From the NCBI GenBank assembly GCA_027625915.1, contig JANTQA010000075.1:1364001-1428000 (forward strand): a stretch of DNA of 64,000 bases, written 5' to 3'. Shown in pieces: positions 1 through 12,622 of the stretch. Source of the stretch: Anaeramoeba flamelloides (lineage: Eukaryota; Metamonada; Anaeramoebidae). The notes under the pieces were generated by a model. The model was not told where the DNA came from, made no database searches, and was given only the letters and a program-made list of their open reading frames with translations. Position numbers and translations under genes: made by a program. Each line of letters begins with the position of its first letter. Positions within the stretch are counted from its first letter, which is position 1.

Positions 1-500
1 TCCTAAACATCATATTTTACAAAAAAATTGTTAGAACTGTCAGTGGCTTAGTGATAGTCAAAAAAAACATTTGTCCCATTCAGGCACACCTTTTTTTCTT
101 TCAAAAAAAATTCTCTCCTTTATTTGTCGTAAATTACTTTCATTTTCGAGTGAACCGAATCCACAAAAAAAGTTTTTTTTTGTTCAAAATCTTTGATAAA
201 AACAAAAACAATCTCAAATCAACCTTTGAGGTTGGCCAACATCAAAGGCGATTGGAAGCTTTGTCTTTTCTCACTTCATAATTTTTTTCCACAATTCGTC
301 CAAATAAGAATAAATTGAAACTGAATTTTTTTTTCTCAAACAATAAGAAACTGTTCTTTATTTTTGATTTTCAAGATTTGACTCACCATTGTGGAAAAAA
401 AGTGAAACAGGAAAAAAGTTCAACATGGTTTTTAATTGGAAACCTTATGGAAAAAGAAAAGTAAGATCAATTAGAAAAAGATTAAATAAATAAAGACAAA
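1..500. other. AT-rich spacer, no gene recognised
   Basis: There is no convincing coding sequence here. Short open stretches are broken and start without ATG. A 'ggcacacc' octamer near 82-89 and a related one near 843-850 resemble the inner part of the terminal repeats of the transposon at 8213-9240, so this may be old transposon debris, but no pair of ends could be matched. Confidence 0.4.
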
Positions 501-602
501 ATGAAGTATTCAGCAACAATAACAGTTTTTTTTTTAATAATATCTTTTAGTATGGGATTTTACTTGATTGATCAATTATTAAAAATTTGTTCAAAAAATT
601 GA
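501..602 (+). CDS. possible tiny hydrophobic ORF (33 aa)
   Basis: An ATG opens 33 codons. The product starts with Met-Lys-Tyr and a hydrophobic run (ITVFFLIISFSMGF) that looks like a signal peptide or membrane anchor. A second hydrophobic ORF lies about 90 bp downstream in another frame, so the two could be exons of one small membrane protein, but no good splice pair was found. T-rich DNA gives Phe/Leu/Ile runs by chance, so this is weak. No family was recognised. Confidence 0.15.
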   Translation: MKYSATITVFFLIISFSMGFYLIDQLLKICSKN

Positions 603-690
603 CTATTTTTGAGATCTCCAAAACCACTTATAAAATTTTGATATGAAGTAGATTTAAATTGTATTTGTTGGATTGATTGAAAATAATATA

Positions 691-921
691 ATGGATTATT
701 ATTTGTGGTTAATTGGTCTCTTCTTTTTATTTGGATTGATTTTACTTTTCATTTTCAGTAATGTTCCCAATGAAAAACTGTGTTTCACTTTTTTTCCAAA
801 ACCATCATCCTTTTTTCCGAAATTTAACCCTCGTTCTCATAAGGCACACTTTTGTAAAAATAGGTTGAGGGTGTTTGTCATGGTTTTACGATTTCGTTTT
901 GATTGGACAACTTTTTTATAA
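691..921 (+). CDS. possible small membrane protein (76 aa)
   Basis: The ATG at 691 opens 76 codons. Residues 2-25 are a strongly hydrophobic segment (YLWLIGLFFLFGLILLFIF), which would be one membrane helix. A basic tail rich in Arg, Lys, His and Phe follows. The codons are less AT-rich than the flanks, which gives slight support for coding. No domain was recognised and no neighbour gives context. It could equally be a chance ORF in pyrimidine-rich DNA. Confidence 0.2.
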   Translation: MDYYLWLIGLFFLFGLILLFIFSNVPNEKLCFTFFPKPSSFFPKFNPRSHKAHFCKNRLRVFVMVLRFRFDWTTFL

Positions 922-1866
922 AAGTGTTCAATATTGGTATTTGCCTCATAAATGTGAAAAAATTATCACTTCATTTTCATTTTCCTTTATCAAATAATGA
1001 TCACAAATTACAGTCTACTTCTTTGAAAACTCTATTTAGTAAAAAGAAGCATAAGGAAAACGAAGAGAAAATTTTTTTGCCATTTATTCTGCCAATACCA
1101 ATATAAAAATCATGTTTAAATCATTTTAATTATTTTCTCTAAAATCTTAATTACCACTAAAATCAAACCCCCCTTATTAAAATTTTATCTCAAAGTTCAA
1201 TCAGGAAGCTTCATTAAATCTCTAGGAATTTCGTTCCTAATTGATTTTGTAAATACTGTATTGGTGTTTTTTTATAAATTAATTGTACGTAAACAATTTT
1301 GGAGATTGAAATAAAAATTTTCATTTATTCATCAGAAAATGGAAAATAACAGTATTTATTGTAAATTTTCTGTCTTAATCAACTTTTTTCTTAATTTTTC
1401 AATAAACACGCTTTTCACACATAAAAAATTTTTTTTCGATGTTTTTGATAACTATCCATGTATTTTATTGATTTTTACACTTTTTGAACGTCTCTGATTT
1501 TAACTTCGTTATTTTCCAATTAGTAAATCAAATAATGTATTTTCGTTGGCCAAAAGGAATTAAAAAAAAGAAGAAAAATCAGGCCCTTCAAATAAAAATC
1601 ATTTTAAAAGGAAAAAAAAAATTGAAGATAATTTCAATATTTTTGTCAATTTGAAATAAAAACAACAATCATTTAATTCGCAAAAAACAAACAAATGGAT
1701 TTTTTCAGTTTTATTAAAAAACCAAATCATTAAATCAAAATATAAGTACCTCATCATCAATATTGGTGTGTAATTAAGACAATTTCCAAAGAAATGAAGT
1801 TCAAAAAAAAAAAAAGATCAAAAATATTTTTTATTGTATTTGCCCTCCAGAAAAGAAGTAAACCCC
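922..1866. other. AT-rich spacer
   Basis: No gene, RNA or paired repeat was recognised. The open stretch continuing to about 1106 lacks an ATG start and shows no domain. Confidence 0.4.
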
Positions 1867-2385
1867 AATTCAAAATTTTTAACACACCAAAATTCGATTT
1901 GTGAAAAAAAAAACTTATTTAACCACTTCTCGAAGATTTACCAAATTAGAACCATTCACTAATTGAAATGTTAACACCTTTTTATAAAATAAAATACTCA
2001 CAAAACAATAAATAAATAATTATCAATACAAATAAATCATGGGTGTGTTAAAAATTTTGGAGAGAGCAAAACAAAAAAATACATTAGTAAATTTGTTTAA
2101 ATTCTATTAGGAATATTGATCGATCAAAGGTTAGATACTACCAACTAATTTTATTTGAGTTCTTCTATTTGGAACAACTTGACTTTAACATTATATAAAC
2201 CTTTTAGAAAAATTTTGATCCAACGAAGCAAATTACGTAATTCAAACAATGAAATGAAAACAAAAACTAAAAGATGAAAAAATGATTTTCATATTTTACA
2301 AAAATCAAAATTATCTCAAATTTCAATGAAATTGTATTATTGTGATTGTTTGGAACGTTTTAGCTGTGTGGAAAATTTTGAATTT
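1867..2385 (+). repeat. dispersed repeat H, copy 1
   Basis: About 520 bp, closely similar to 9706-10260 (same strand) and to the reverse complement of 4690-5180 and 28990-29490. The best conserved core reads 'ttttggagagagcaaaac' followed by 'aaaaaaatacatt'. One end is 'caattcaaaattttt'. No coding sequence or clear terminal repeat is visible, so it is left as an unclassified non-coding dispersed element. Confidence 0.7.
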
Positions 2386-4689
2386 TAGTTTAGAAATAAA
2401 ATTTTTTTAATCACCATAAGATATTATAATAATGGAGTATTGGAAAAAACTTGAATTATTTATTTTAATTTTTAGTCTAGTTCTAATAGATATAGTTATT
2501 TTGAGATGTTTTTCAAAACAATCCACATTATATATACTTTGTAGCGACAAAATAATTAGTTATTTTGAATCTCTACGCTCTAGAAAATAACTACGAAAAT
2601 ATCATAGCCAGTGTAGTGGGTGAGATTTCGTTGTTATTCTGTAAAGACTTTGTATAATATGGGATTATTGAGACAACATTGTAGAATAAGGAGGGTTATT
2701 TGCCTATATACAAAATAACAATTACAAAACAATCTAAAATAATGATCAAATGAACAAAAATAAAATCATTTTTTGTTTTTCTTTTTGTGTGTATTCTTTA
2801 CATCTTTTTTTAAAAACATTGATGAGTCTTTGCTGTATTTTTTTATATTGAACCTTATTCTTAATTCGTTAAGTTCCTTCCGTTATGCCTTTTAATTCCT
2901 TTCTATTTCCTTAGTTTTGGCAAATAGTTCTAGTTTTCTTCTTCATCTTTCAAAAGATCTGATTACTGACTTTTTATTAAATTTTGAAATTAAATTGTTT
3001 TTTTTTTATTTTGAGAAAAATAAAATTTTTAGTAGAGAAAAATTTGAAAAAAAATATCAAAACTTAAACCTCAATGTGTTGGTAGAATTTTTTTGTGTAA
3101 TAATGTACTTTTCTTTTGATAAATTACCCTTAATTTGCTGTTATACTATCTTTGGTTTAAAACGAGACAAAATAGTAAATTTACTTTGATCAAATTATCT
3201 TATTCTCAAGTTAATCCTCCCCTAGGGAAGTATAACCGTTTCTGCATACATGCTAACTTCCGCTAAACAGATCCTTCTATACATTTATCATGATGTTAAT
3301 TTGATGAAACAAGATGAATATTCATCGTAAAAAAGCTTGAATAAAGAATTTTCAAAATTATCTGTAAAAAGATCACAAATTTCAAATACCTAATTTTTAG
3401 AACTTTAAAAACTTTTTTGGTTCACATTTTTTTGAAAACGACTTTATTAAATCGAAAGTCACACAATCATTTCATTTTCTGAAATTCCCTTTATTTGTTT
3501 TGAATATTTTCTTTCAAAAGATATTATACACAAGTTCATTTCTAGACTAATTTGTTGAAACAAATTCAAATTATGCTTATTTATCACGAAATGAAAACAA
3601 TCTAAATTTAAACTTGAAAAAATTCTTAATTATAAATCAAAAGTTTTACAATCAAGTTCTTAAATAATGATTTTGTAAATTACCATTCTGTTTTCAAATT
3701 GCAGTGATGACAAAAAAATGAGTCATATTTATAATTGTAAAAAGATCTGTGTATTTTCTATTTATTTCTTTTTATTATTTAATCACGAATTTGTTAATTC
3801 CTCTTATTTGGTCAAAGTACACGCATGTTAAAACCATTCCGAAAAAAAAAAATTATCAAATCGATTTTAAATGTAAAAAAGCCGAGTAAAAGTTAACATT
3901 TTGAAAATTTTTTTCACTTTGTTATTTTTCACTTCATTATAAAAACAAAAACCAATTCCGAAAATTAGATTGATTACTAAAATTAAAATGAAATTCAAAA
4001 CATTAAATTAAACCAAAAATTAAGCATTTTCAATATTTGAAATTTTTAATTTTAATTACAAGCCTTATAAAAATTGATTATTTTGTATTTTAATAATTCT
4101 TAATTTTAATTATTTGATTAAAATCCTTCAAAAAATAATCTATTTCTAGAATGAGATTATTTAAAATTAATAATATTAAAAGAATAAAAAAAAAAAAAAA
4201 ATTACTGAAGCTGAATGGTATAAAAATAGAATAGTTAGAAAACAAATAATTTTAATCAAATTTTCTTTATTATTATTTTTCTTTTCATAAATTCTCTTTT
4301 TAAATTTTCAAATTATTTTTATTGAAAATTAGAAGTAAAAAATTTTTTAAAATTAAAAATTAATTTCTAAAAACTTGGAAAATCAGTTTAATTATGAATA
4401 AAAGATTAATCTTGAATAAAAAAATATTGATACTATCTTTATCAAAAACAAATTTTTTTTCATTGAATTTTCCTTAATAAAAATCATTTAAAAATGATTC
4501 GAATTCAAAACACAATTTTAAAAAAATAATATACATTTTAAAATTTGAAATTATGTTGATACACTCTTTGAATTAGAAGTTACAAATTTAGTTACTTCAA
4601 AATCCTTTCTTAACAGATTAAGTGTTTTTAACATCTAAATCCTAAACAATTAATCCAAAAGAAAATTCAAAATTTTTGATTAGTTAACA
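2386..4689. other. AT-rich spacer
   Basis: 2.3 kb with no supportable gene. An open stretch at 2917-3189 starts with TTG, is almost entirely Phe/Leu/Lys/Asn and has no domain. Poly-A and poly-T runs occur, for example around 4186-4201. Confidence 0.45.
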
Positions 4690-5180
4690 ATTTTTTTTCA
4701 AAGAATCACAAGAATGCAATTTCATTCAATTTGGAAATAATTTGATTTTTGTAAAATATGAAAATCATTATTTCATCTTTTATTTTTGTTTTCATTTTGT
4801 TTTTACAATAACTTAATTATTTTACAGATCTAAAAATTTTTTTGAAATGATCAATATTAATTTAAGTTAAGTTATTTAAAAGAGAAGAACTCAAATAAAA
4901 TTAGTTGATGATATCTTGTCATTTGATCGATCAATAATTGTTGGTGATATTTAACAAATTTAGCAATGTATTTTTTTGTTTTGTTTTCTTCAAAATTTTT
5001 AAGACATCTATAATTTATTAGTATTGATAATTATTTATTTTTTTTTTTCAAGTATTGCAATTTATAAACAATTGTTAACATTCCAATTATTGAATGGTTC
5101 TAATTTAGAATTTCTCCTCGAATTAATTTAAAAAGATTTTTTTTTTTAAAATTGAATTTTGATATCTGTTAAAAATTTTG
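4690..5180 (-). repeat. dispersed repeat H, copy 2 (inverted)
   Basis: Reverse-complement copy of the repeat at 1867-2385. The core 'atgtatttttttgttttg' is near 4965-4982, and the 'aaaattttgaattgg' end is near 5170-5186. Together with copy 1 it could form a long inverted pair across about 2.3 kb. Confidence 0.65.
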
Positions 5181-5206
5181 AATTGGTGTTTATAATAGCT
5201 AACTAA

Positions 5207-5219
5207 ATGGGAATTGTTT
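5207..5219 (+). other. candidate first exon of the PH-like gene
   Basis: The main exon starting near 5459 has no ATG in its first part, so an upstream exon is needed. An ATG at 5207 (Met-Gly-Ile-Val) runs into a GTAAAA donor at 5220. Splicing to an AG at 5473-5474 would keep the frame and give Met-Gly-Ile-Val-Tyr-Leu. An AG at 5457-5458 is the alternative acceptor and would need a phase-0 donor elsewhere. Without transcript data this is only a plausible model. Confidence 0.25.
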
Positions 5220-5458
5220 GTAAAATAAATCAAAAGCAATACAGAATCAATAAATCTACTTTTGATACAATGGATCAACTCTACCAACCTTACTTTTAAA
5301 TGAATTTATTGACTAATTTATTATTATTATTATATTACTAATCCTTTATACATTTTATTTTGTTTCAAAAACATTGTTTTTTTTTTTTTTTTTGTTTTTA
5401 TTTTGATGCTTAAAATTACAATACATTTTCTATTTATCTTTATATAATTATTACAAAG

Positions 5459-7633
5459 ATTTTATGGATAAAAGATCTCATTATTTGTTTAAAAATTGAA
5501 GAAAAGAAAATTATACAAATTCAAAGCCAAACAAAAGAGAGTTTAAAAATTATTCAGGGTTGGATAAATACTGTAATAAATTTACAAAAAGAAAAAGAAT
5601 TTCCAACTTCGGCAGAAGGCCACAAAAAAAGCGTACTGGTGGAAGAAAGAAAGCGAGAAGAAAGAACAATCACTGTAAAGAAAAAAGAAAGCAAAAATCA
5701 AAAATCAAAAAAAAAAAATCAGGAAGAAAAGGAAAGGGAAAAGGAAACGGGAAAGGAAAAAATCAAAGAAAAAACAAAGCAAAAAGTTAGCGAAGAAGAA
5801 GGAAAAGGGAAAAAAAAAAATAAAATAAATAGTAAAAATCAAAAAAACAATGAGAAGAATAGTCAGGCAAAAAAAAAACCTAAAAATAATGAAAAATCAA
5901 AAAAAAAAGATCAGGAAGAAAAGGAAAAAGAAGAAAAAAAAGTATTGGGAAAAAGAAAAGAAAAAAAAATCAAAAAAGAAAAAGGAATTGAAAAGGTGAA
6001 CAAAATGGAAAAGGAAAAGGAAAAGGAAAAGGAAAGGGAAAAGGAAAACCAAAATTCAAAAAAAACAAAACAAAATGAAAATGAAAATGAAAATAAAAAT
6101 GAAATAATAAACAAAGATGAAAAAGAAAACCAAAATGGTAATGATAGAAAACAAAAAAAAAATATTAAATTAAAAAAAAAGGATCATTTAATTCACAATT
6201 CTGAAAATAAAAAGGGAAAAGAAATTAATAAAGATAATGAAAAATTAAAAATAGCTAATAAAAATGAAAAAAATTCAATTCGGAAAAAAAAAGAAGAAAA
6301 TATAGAAAGCAAAGATCTCTCAATAAAAAATATAAGTAAAAACAGAAAACTTCAAGAACATAAACATGAGAATTCCAAAAATGTGAATAAAACTACAAAC
6401 AAAAATCAAAATCAAAAGCCCAAATTGCAAAAATTACAAAATCCAAAATTTAAAAGCCAGACAGTTATAAAAAATAATCATCAGAAAAGGAAAGGAAAAC
6501 TCAAAAGAAAATCAAGTGCACCAAAGGTCAAAAATCAAGGCAACACTAGGTTTCAAACATATTCAAATTCTGTAATTAATCGACTATCAAAGAAGAACAG
6601 TCAAAAACAAAAAAACCCAAAATTTATAAATTTGGATAAAAATACGAAATTTTTCACAAAAACATATAAAGTTTCGATTCATGCAACAAGTAATAAATTT
6701 TCGCCAGCATTATTAACATTTGCTCAAAACCGTATAGTTTTTAATGAAATTTTGTATATGCAAGAATCAGAAAAAAATGTAATAAAAACAAATAACAATA
6801 AGGAGAAAAAAGGGAAAATTTTGTGTGATATCTCTCTATTTGAAAGGACATCGTCTCAAAATAATGGTAAATTATCATGTAATATCCATGCATATTATAA
6901 TAGTAAATTGTGTAAAGTTTTAATTAACACGATTAAAGATGATATAAACCCAATTTTTACTTTTCCGGATCCTAAAGAATTCAGAGATTTCCTTAGAAGG
7001 TTGAAATTTATTATTGATTCTTTTGAATATTATAAAAATCAAAATAATGACAGTGATCAAAATCATTACAATGAATATGAATATAAATATGAAAATGGAA
7101 ATGAAAAAGAAAAAGAAAAAGAAAATGAGGATATAAATGGAGAAAATAATGCAAATAATAAACAAAATGTAAAGCCGAAATTAATTTTAAAAGAAGTATT
7201 TTTAGGATCGTATGTAATTAATATCTTCACAAATCTTACAAATGTTCAAAGTAAATTAAAAAAATATCAAAAAAATGAAAATCTTGGTATATCAAATTTA
7301 GAAATTACAAATTTAGGAATATATTTTATTTATAAAAAACAAAGAACAAAGAAAAATAGAAATAATAATAGTCGGAACAAGTCTGAAGAAATTCTTCGAA
7401 AAGAACATTTTCAATGGAGCTCAATACTAAAAATGAAGAAAAATAAAGACAATCAAAAAGAATGCTCCTTTAAAGTAGGTAACAAGAAAACTATTATTTT
7501 TCATTTCCAGTCTCAAAAATATCGCCACAATTTTTTAAATCAATATAAAATTTTTTATCAATTTGGATTTGAACTTTCAACAGAAAAATATATATGTGAA
7601 AACCGTACACTCTTGGAAAATAACAACAATAAA

Positions 7634-7665
<32 letters not shown>

Positions 7666-8125
7666 AGATTTTGAAAAGGTTATCGAGTATTTCCCATTCT
7701 TTGTATTTAATGAAAACCAATCTAAGGAACAAATACTCCAAGGGAAAATTGAACTTAGAAAATCAAATTTTTTAATAAGACAAATCGGCCAACCCATAAA
7801 AAATGCTTTAATTGGTAGTTATCTTGCAGAGAATCAAACTTTATTAAGTGTTGAAGAAAATACCAAATCTATTTCTTTGAATCAATCAAATCAACATTGG
7901 ATTTGTTTACATTTTATTAACCACCAAATTGGTTTAGATTTTCTAAAATCTTTTTCCATTATTAAAAAAAAGGCAGTTCTAGCACAAAGAAGAATTAAAA
8001 GGCAAATTCAAGAAAATAATAAGATCCAAAATAATCATCATGATGATAATGAGATAATTAAAGAAAATGAGAAGAATCGGAAAAAAAATACTCATATTAA
8101 AAAAAAAGCAATAAAAAAAAATTAA
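5459..8125 (+). CDS. Lys/Glu-rich protein with three tandem PH-like folds (main exon)
   Basis: One long exon, about 890 codons, stop at 8123-8125. The reading frame is coding-like from about 5459, but the first in-frame ATG is at 6005, so the true start lies in an upstream exon. From 5640 to about 6660 the protein is low-complexity Lys/Glu/Asn, including (GGAAAA)n-encoded Lys-Glu repeats near 6005-6050. The C-terminal half (about 6660-7990) is globular. I see three PH-like units, at 6660-7030, 7180-7577 and 7667-7990, each a set of beta strands closed by an amphipathic helix (for example FPDPKEFRDFLRRLKFI, then FHFQSQKYRHNFLNQY). A poly-Asn run at 7620-7662 comes from AAT repeats. PH folds usually bind phosphoinositides or proteins, so membrane-linked signalling or a cytoskeletal scaffold is possible, but that is inference. 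The C-terminus is again basic. No named family was recognised. Confidence 0.75.
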
Positions 8126-8212
8126 CATTAAATTTGAAATAACCATTAAATTTAAATTATCTATTTTTTTTTTTTTTTTGAAGCAATAAAAAATGAAAAA
8201 TTAATTCAATTA

Positions 8213-9240
8213 AACTCAATTCCAAAAATTGGGGCACACCTTCAAAATCAATTTAATTCCAAGAAAAGTGATATTTGACTCTTAAATAGAAACATTAGAT
8301 ATTAACAATCAATGTAAATAATTTTAAAGTTAATTATTTATCATTTTTTTTCATTATTTTTTGATTTTTGATTTTCAATAATTTTTTTGATTTTTTTTGT
8401 ATTCTTTTTTTTCAAAACATTTCAAAAATCTCAAAATCACTTTAAAATGAAATTTAAAAGTTTTCATTCTGATCACAAAAAAAAATTTTTTTTTTTCTCT
8501 CAAAAAGAAAAAAGATTCTTTTTTTATCGAAAAAAAATTTTTTTGAAAAAAAATCTTGATATGGTGTGCTAGGACACATGGCCTACAAACAGACCTTATT
8601 ATTATTAATGGAAATGTGAATACTGAATGTATTATTAATGATATTATCAAAAAAATCAAAGGAAATTCAACTCGCTAATTCAGAATATAGTGGGTTGAAA
8701 TGGATTTTCCAAAAGGATGGAGCTTGTCCACATACCTCAAAAAAAACCCAAACTTACTTAAATCGGGGATGTAATGTTCTGGACCCTTGACCCCCAATTC
8801 CACAAGATTTAAATCCAATTGGGAATTTATGGATACTAAACTGAAAAATTGTAACCAAAAAACGAAGAAGAATTTTTAAAATTTTCACTAATGTATGAAA
8901 TACTTTGAGTTGGGAAACCTAAGATAATTAGTAAACTCTATATTTAAAAGGATAGATTTAGTTATCAAAAGACAAGCTGAATCTATTAATAGTTTTTATT
9001 AATTTTTCTTTCAATAAAAATGGATTTTTTGGTAACTGTGTTCCAAAAATAGTGTCACTTTTTTTTATTTTTTCTTTTTTATTTTTCGAATTGAATTTTA
9101 AATTTACTATAAAATATATAAATAGTATTAATTAAATATTTTTGGGTCTTTTATTATTTTAATGTTCAAATATCATGCATTTTGGAGTATATTTTTATTA
9201 ATGTAATTTTTTTTTGTGTCCCATTTTTTGGAATTGAGTT
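8213..9240 (+). mobile_element. decayed Tc1/mariner DNA transposon
   Basis: The element is 1028 bp, flanked by TA on both sides (8211-8212 and 9241-9242). Its ends are inverted repeats: 'aactcaattccaaaaatt' plus 'ggggcacac' on the left, matched with few changes by 'gtgtcccattttttgg' plus 'aattgagtt' on the right. Inside, degraded transposase coding is readable: a block near 8565-8650 (HGLQTDLIIINGNVNTE, matching the G..TD..fI.GNVN motif), then FQKDGACPHTSKKTQTYL at 8707-8760 (second catalytic Asp and the QDGAPxHT motif) and PQDLNPIGNLW near 8800-8835 (third Asp in DLNP). Several frame changes and stops break it and the N-terminal DNA-binding part is missing, so it is inactive. It is a close relative of the ends on the miniature elements at 37031-37238 and 58180-58882. 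Confidence 0.85.
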
Positions 9241-9705
9241 TATAATATAAGTGAAAGAAATGTTACCTTTATTAATATTTTTATTAATTTTTTTTTTTGA
9301 AAATCAAAAAAAAATATTAGTTAATATTTTTTTTCCAAAATATATTTAAGGTAAATATAGGAATTTAAAAATAAATTAAGTTTTAAATGTTTTGATTTTT
9401 TATGAAAAATAACAAATTTTATTTTTGACAAAAATCTCTAAATCCAATTTTTTTTTTTATAGTTAAAATAGTTGAAAGAATAATAATACTACATTTATAT
9501 TCATTTTGACAATAATTTTGATCTTTGTAAAATATTCCAATCGTTTTTTTTTTATTTTTTGTTGTTTTTTCATTTAGTTTGTCTAATTGTGTCATAGTTT
9601 ACATCGGAGCATTTAAATAATTTCCAAATGGTTGATTTTAGGTTAAATTTGAGTTTTTTTATGAAAAGTACTAAAATAAAATTGTTTGCAATCTAACCTT
9701 TAAAT
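9241..9705. other. AT-rich spacer
   Basis: No gene was recognised. A stretch at about 9490-9600 looks like a diverged fragment of repeat H in the opposite orientation. Confidence 0.4.
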
Positions 9706-10260
9706 AACTCGCAATTCAAAATTTTTAAAAATACCAAAAGTTAATTTTTGAAAAAAAAAAATCTTATTTAATCATTTCAAGAAGAAATACTAAATTAGAA
9801 TAATTCATTAATTGAAATGTTTAAAATTACTTATAAATTACAAGACTCTCAAAACAAAAAAAAAATAAATAATTATTAATACTAATAAATCAAAAGTGTT
9901 TCAAAAAATTTTGGAGAGAGCAAAACAAAAAAATACATTGATAAATTCGTTGAAATTCGATTAGGAATATTGATAGATAAAATGGTTAGATATCGTCAAC
10001 TTATTTTATGTAATTTTCTTCTTTTTAGAGGATCTGAACGACAAAATAATCCATTATTCATAAAAATCATTGATTGAACGAAATAGGTTACACAATTAAA
10101 AAAATAAAATGAAAATAAAAACTAAAAGATGAAAATATTATTTTAATATTTTCAAAAAATCAAAATTTTTTAAATTGAATGAAATTGTATTATTGTGGTA
10201 TTTCTATACTGTTTTAGTTATGGAAAAAAGTTTTGAAATTTAGTTAATTGATGAAAAAGT
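9706..10260 (+). repeat. dispersed repeat H, copy 3
   Basis: Same family and orientation as 1867-2385, including 'ttttggagagagcaaaac' near 9911-9928 and 'actaaaagatgaaaa' near 10121-10135. It is followed directly by half of foldback family D. Confidence 0.7.
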
Positions 10261-10274
10261 AGTTCAAAATTTTA

Positions 10275-10510
10275 TTTTTCAACCCAAATATCTAAATTTG
10301 TTATGAAACACCTACCAATCTTATAATCTTAAATTCTTATATTCAGATTTAGGAAAAAAAAAATAAATAGTCAAAAATTGTCATTTTGAACCACTATTAA
10401 AACCAATACCAAGCACCGGATTGTTCAGATAAGAACCAAATTAACAAGTTACTACACCCTAAACAAGATAATCTTTTTTCAAATTTCAGGGATTGTAAAC
10501 CTTAAACAAG
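10275..10510 (+). repeat. half copy of foldback element family D
   Basis: Matches the right arm of the foldback at 49918-50485, including 'aagaaccaaattaacaa' and 'caaatttcagggattgtaaa' at its outer end. Only one arm is present, so it is a truncated copy. Confidence 0.6.
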
Positions 10511-10589
10511 TTTAATTGTATCCTTGAAAAAATAAATGTTAAATATTTTTTGGAAAAAAAAAACAAGTTACTCATACTTTAAGGGAGTA

Positions 10590-10783
10590 CAGACAGTTCT
10601 ACTTTAAAGGCACAAACTTCACCGAAATTTAAGGCACAATAAAAATCTCAAATTAATACACCAAATTTTGGAGTCTAGAAAAATAATTTGTATAAAACAA
10701 AATTACAAATTTTGTGCCTTAATTTGAATTTTTTTGTTCCTTAAATTTAGTTGAAAGTTTGTGTCTTAAAAGTGAAACTGACT
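10590..10783. mobile_element. palindromic miniature element, family C
   Basis: About 194 bp, nearly a full palindrome, flanked by TA. The left arm reads 'cagacagttctac', 'aaggcacaaac' and 'gaaatttaaggcacaa'; the right arm is its inverse, ending 'gtgtcttaaaagtgaaactg'. Other copies are at 19124-19320, 31238-31408, 52700-52865 and 55261-55768. There is no coding capacity; it would rely on a transposase in trans. Confidence 0.75.
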
Positions 10784-12051
10784 ATAAATATATTTTTCAA
10801 ATTTTGAGTGCAAACATTTCAGTCACAGTTAATTATTCAAATCATTTATTTAACTATATGAATGATTATTTTATAATTCACTAGAGTGCGATATATCCTA
10901 CTTTTATAGATTTTCAGAACAACTAAAAAATGAAACGTAAAAAAATGAAAAAGATTGATCAATAAAAAAATAATAAAAATCATTTATTTCTTGAGCTTGT
11001 CTGTAATATTTGATACAATTAATTTTTTTTTATTTGGTTTTATTTTTAATTTTTCATGGAAATACTTTTGTTTGTATAATTTTTGAGAAGATAATTACTG
11101 TTTATTTCTAAGTAATTCCCAAATATGAAAATAAAAATTATTTTTTCATTTAATTCATCTAATTCTTGGATGGGTACATAAAATAGGATAGTTATTGAAT
11201 ACCTCTTCAAAAATAAGGGTTAATTGATTTTCTCATTTGATTTTATAATTATTTATTTTCCAATTAAATTGAAAACTCAAAATAATTCTGAATCTGATTG
11301 AAATTTTTTCTAAATTTTTTCTTTTATATTTAAGGTTTAATCTTTTGTTTTTCCTATTTAATTCTAAGAATTCAAACTCCTTTATTTTAATTTTTGAAAT
11401 AGTATTATTTTTTTTGGTTTTGTTTAATAAAAATATTTGAAAAAAGAATTTTGAAAGCAAATTTTTAAAAAAATGTTTTGTAAAATAATAATAGTAATGA
11501 TACAAGAGAACCAAGTTATAAATTGTTTGGGTTCATCTAAATTAAGAAGAATATTCGAAAAAAAATCTTCGAAAATAGGCTTTTATCGATTTGGAATTTT
11601 TTTTCATTCTTGATTTCAACAAATTTATTTAGAAAGGTGATCTTTTCTTGTTTGGTCTTCTAAATTGAAATTATTTTTTCAAATACACACCTTTTCAGGT
11701 CAATTTTTTTTGATTTACTCTTTGACTAATTTCACTCATTGGAAAAACACAATTCTACCTCTAAAACCAAATTTAATAAAACCAAAAATTGAATCCAAAA
11801 AAATGTTCCAAAAATCGAAAAATTAAAGATTCAATTCTGAATTTCATGGTTTCTTTTTTTTTTTTCACAAATAGAGCACCCAAATGGCGTTTTGGTGACA
11901 AAGTTTTAATATCTCTTGTTACTCAAAAAATATTTTTTCAGTAATATTCACAGAATTAAAAAGTTTCAAAATATGTAAAATGTACTTCCTTCCTTCATCA
12001 AGAAAATGGTTTTTTCAAAAATAATTTGGAACAAAGAATATAATCTTATAA
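10784..12051. other. AT-rich spacer
   Basis: No supportable gene. Open stretches on the minus strand (for example 11233-11514) start without ATG and are low-complexity. Confidence 0.4.
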
Positions 12052-12348
12052 TTGTTGGTGTTAATAAATAGTTTTGAAAGAAAAAATATCTTTCAAAGTT
12101 TATTACAAATACTTAATAAAGGACAAATAAATAAAATAGCAAATCAAAAAGAAATCTCAAAAATTTATAATAATCGACATTTTCTTTCAAAAAAAATCAA
12201 AATAAAATCGAGACAAATTATTAATTTAGTGAGAAAACGAAGACGATCAAAAAAAGAGCAATTTTTCATTCTGAAAGATATATCATTTGAAAACTCTGAA
12301 AATATCCAATTTTGTTTTACTCTTAACATCAAAATTTCGAACTTTTGA
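12052..12348 (+). CDS. doubtful basic ORF upstream of the RGS gene
   Basis: About 98 codons open in one frame with no ATG; it opens with TTG. The predicted product is basic, with VRKRRRSKKEQFFILKDISF near its centre. It lies 275 bp before the ATG of the RGS gene and could be a decayed exon or a chance ORF. No domain was recognised. Confidence 0.15.
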   Translation: MLVLINSFERKNIFQSLLQILNKGQINKIANQKEISKIYNNRHFLSKKIKIKSRQIINLVRKRRRSKKEQFFILKDISFENSENIQFCFTLNIKISNF

Positions 12349-12622
12349 AAAGAAAATATCTAAAAATTGGTTTTTCAAGAATAAGAAAACATTTCACCAT
12401 TAAAAATAAGCAAAAGATTTAAAGAGATTCCCACCCAGGATAAAAGTCAAATTTACTTGATTTTTACATTTATTATTCATTTTTTCAATCTATTTTTCTT
12501 TTTCAGAATTTTGCAAAATTTTTTTTCAAAAAAAAAACAAAAGGAATTTTTAACAAGCAAATTCCAAATCTCTTGAAATTTAAACGAACAATCTGAATCA
12601 AAAATCAATTGACATTCCTTTT

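Noticed and set aside
11233-11514. Minus-strand 93-codon open frame
   Set aside because: Starts with TTG, consists of Tyr, Phe, Lys, Asn and Ile expected from base composition, and shows no domain or splice context.
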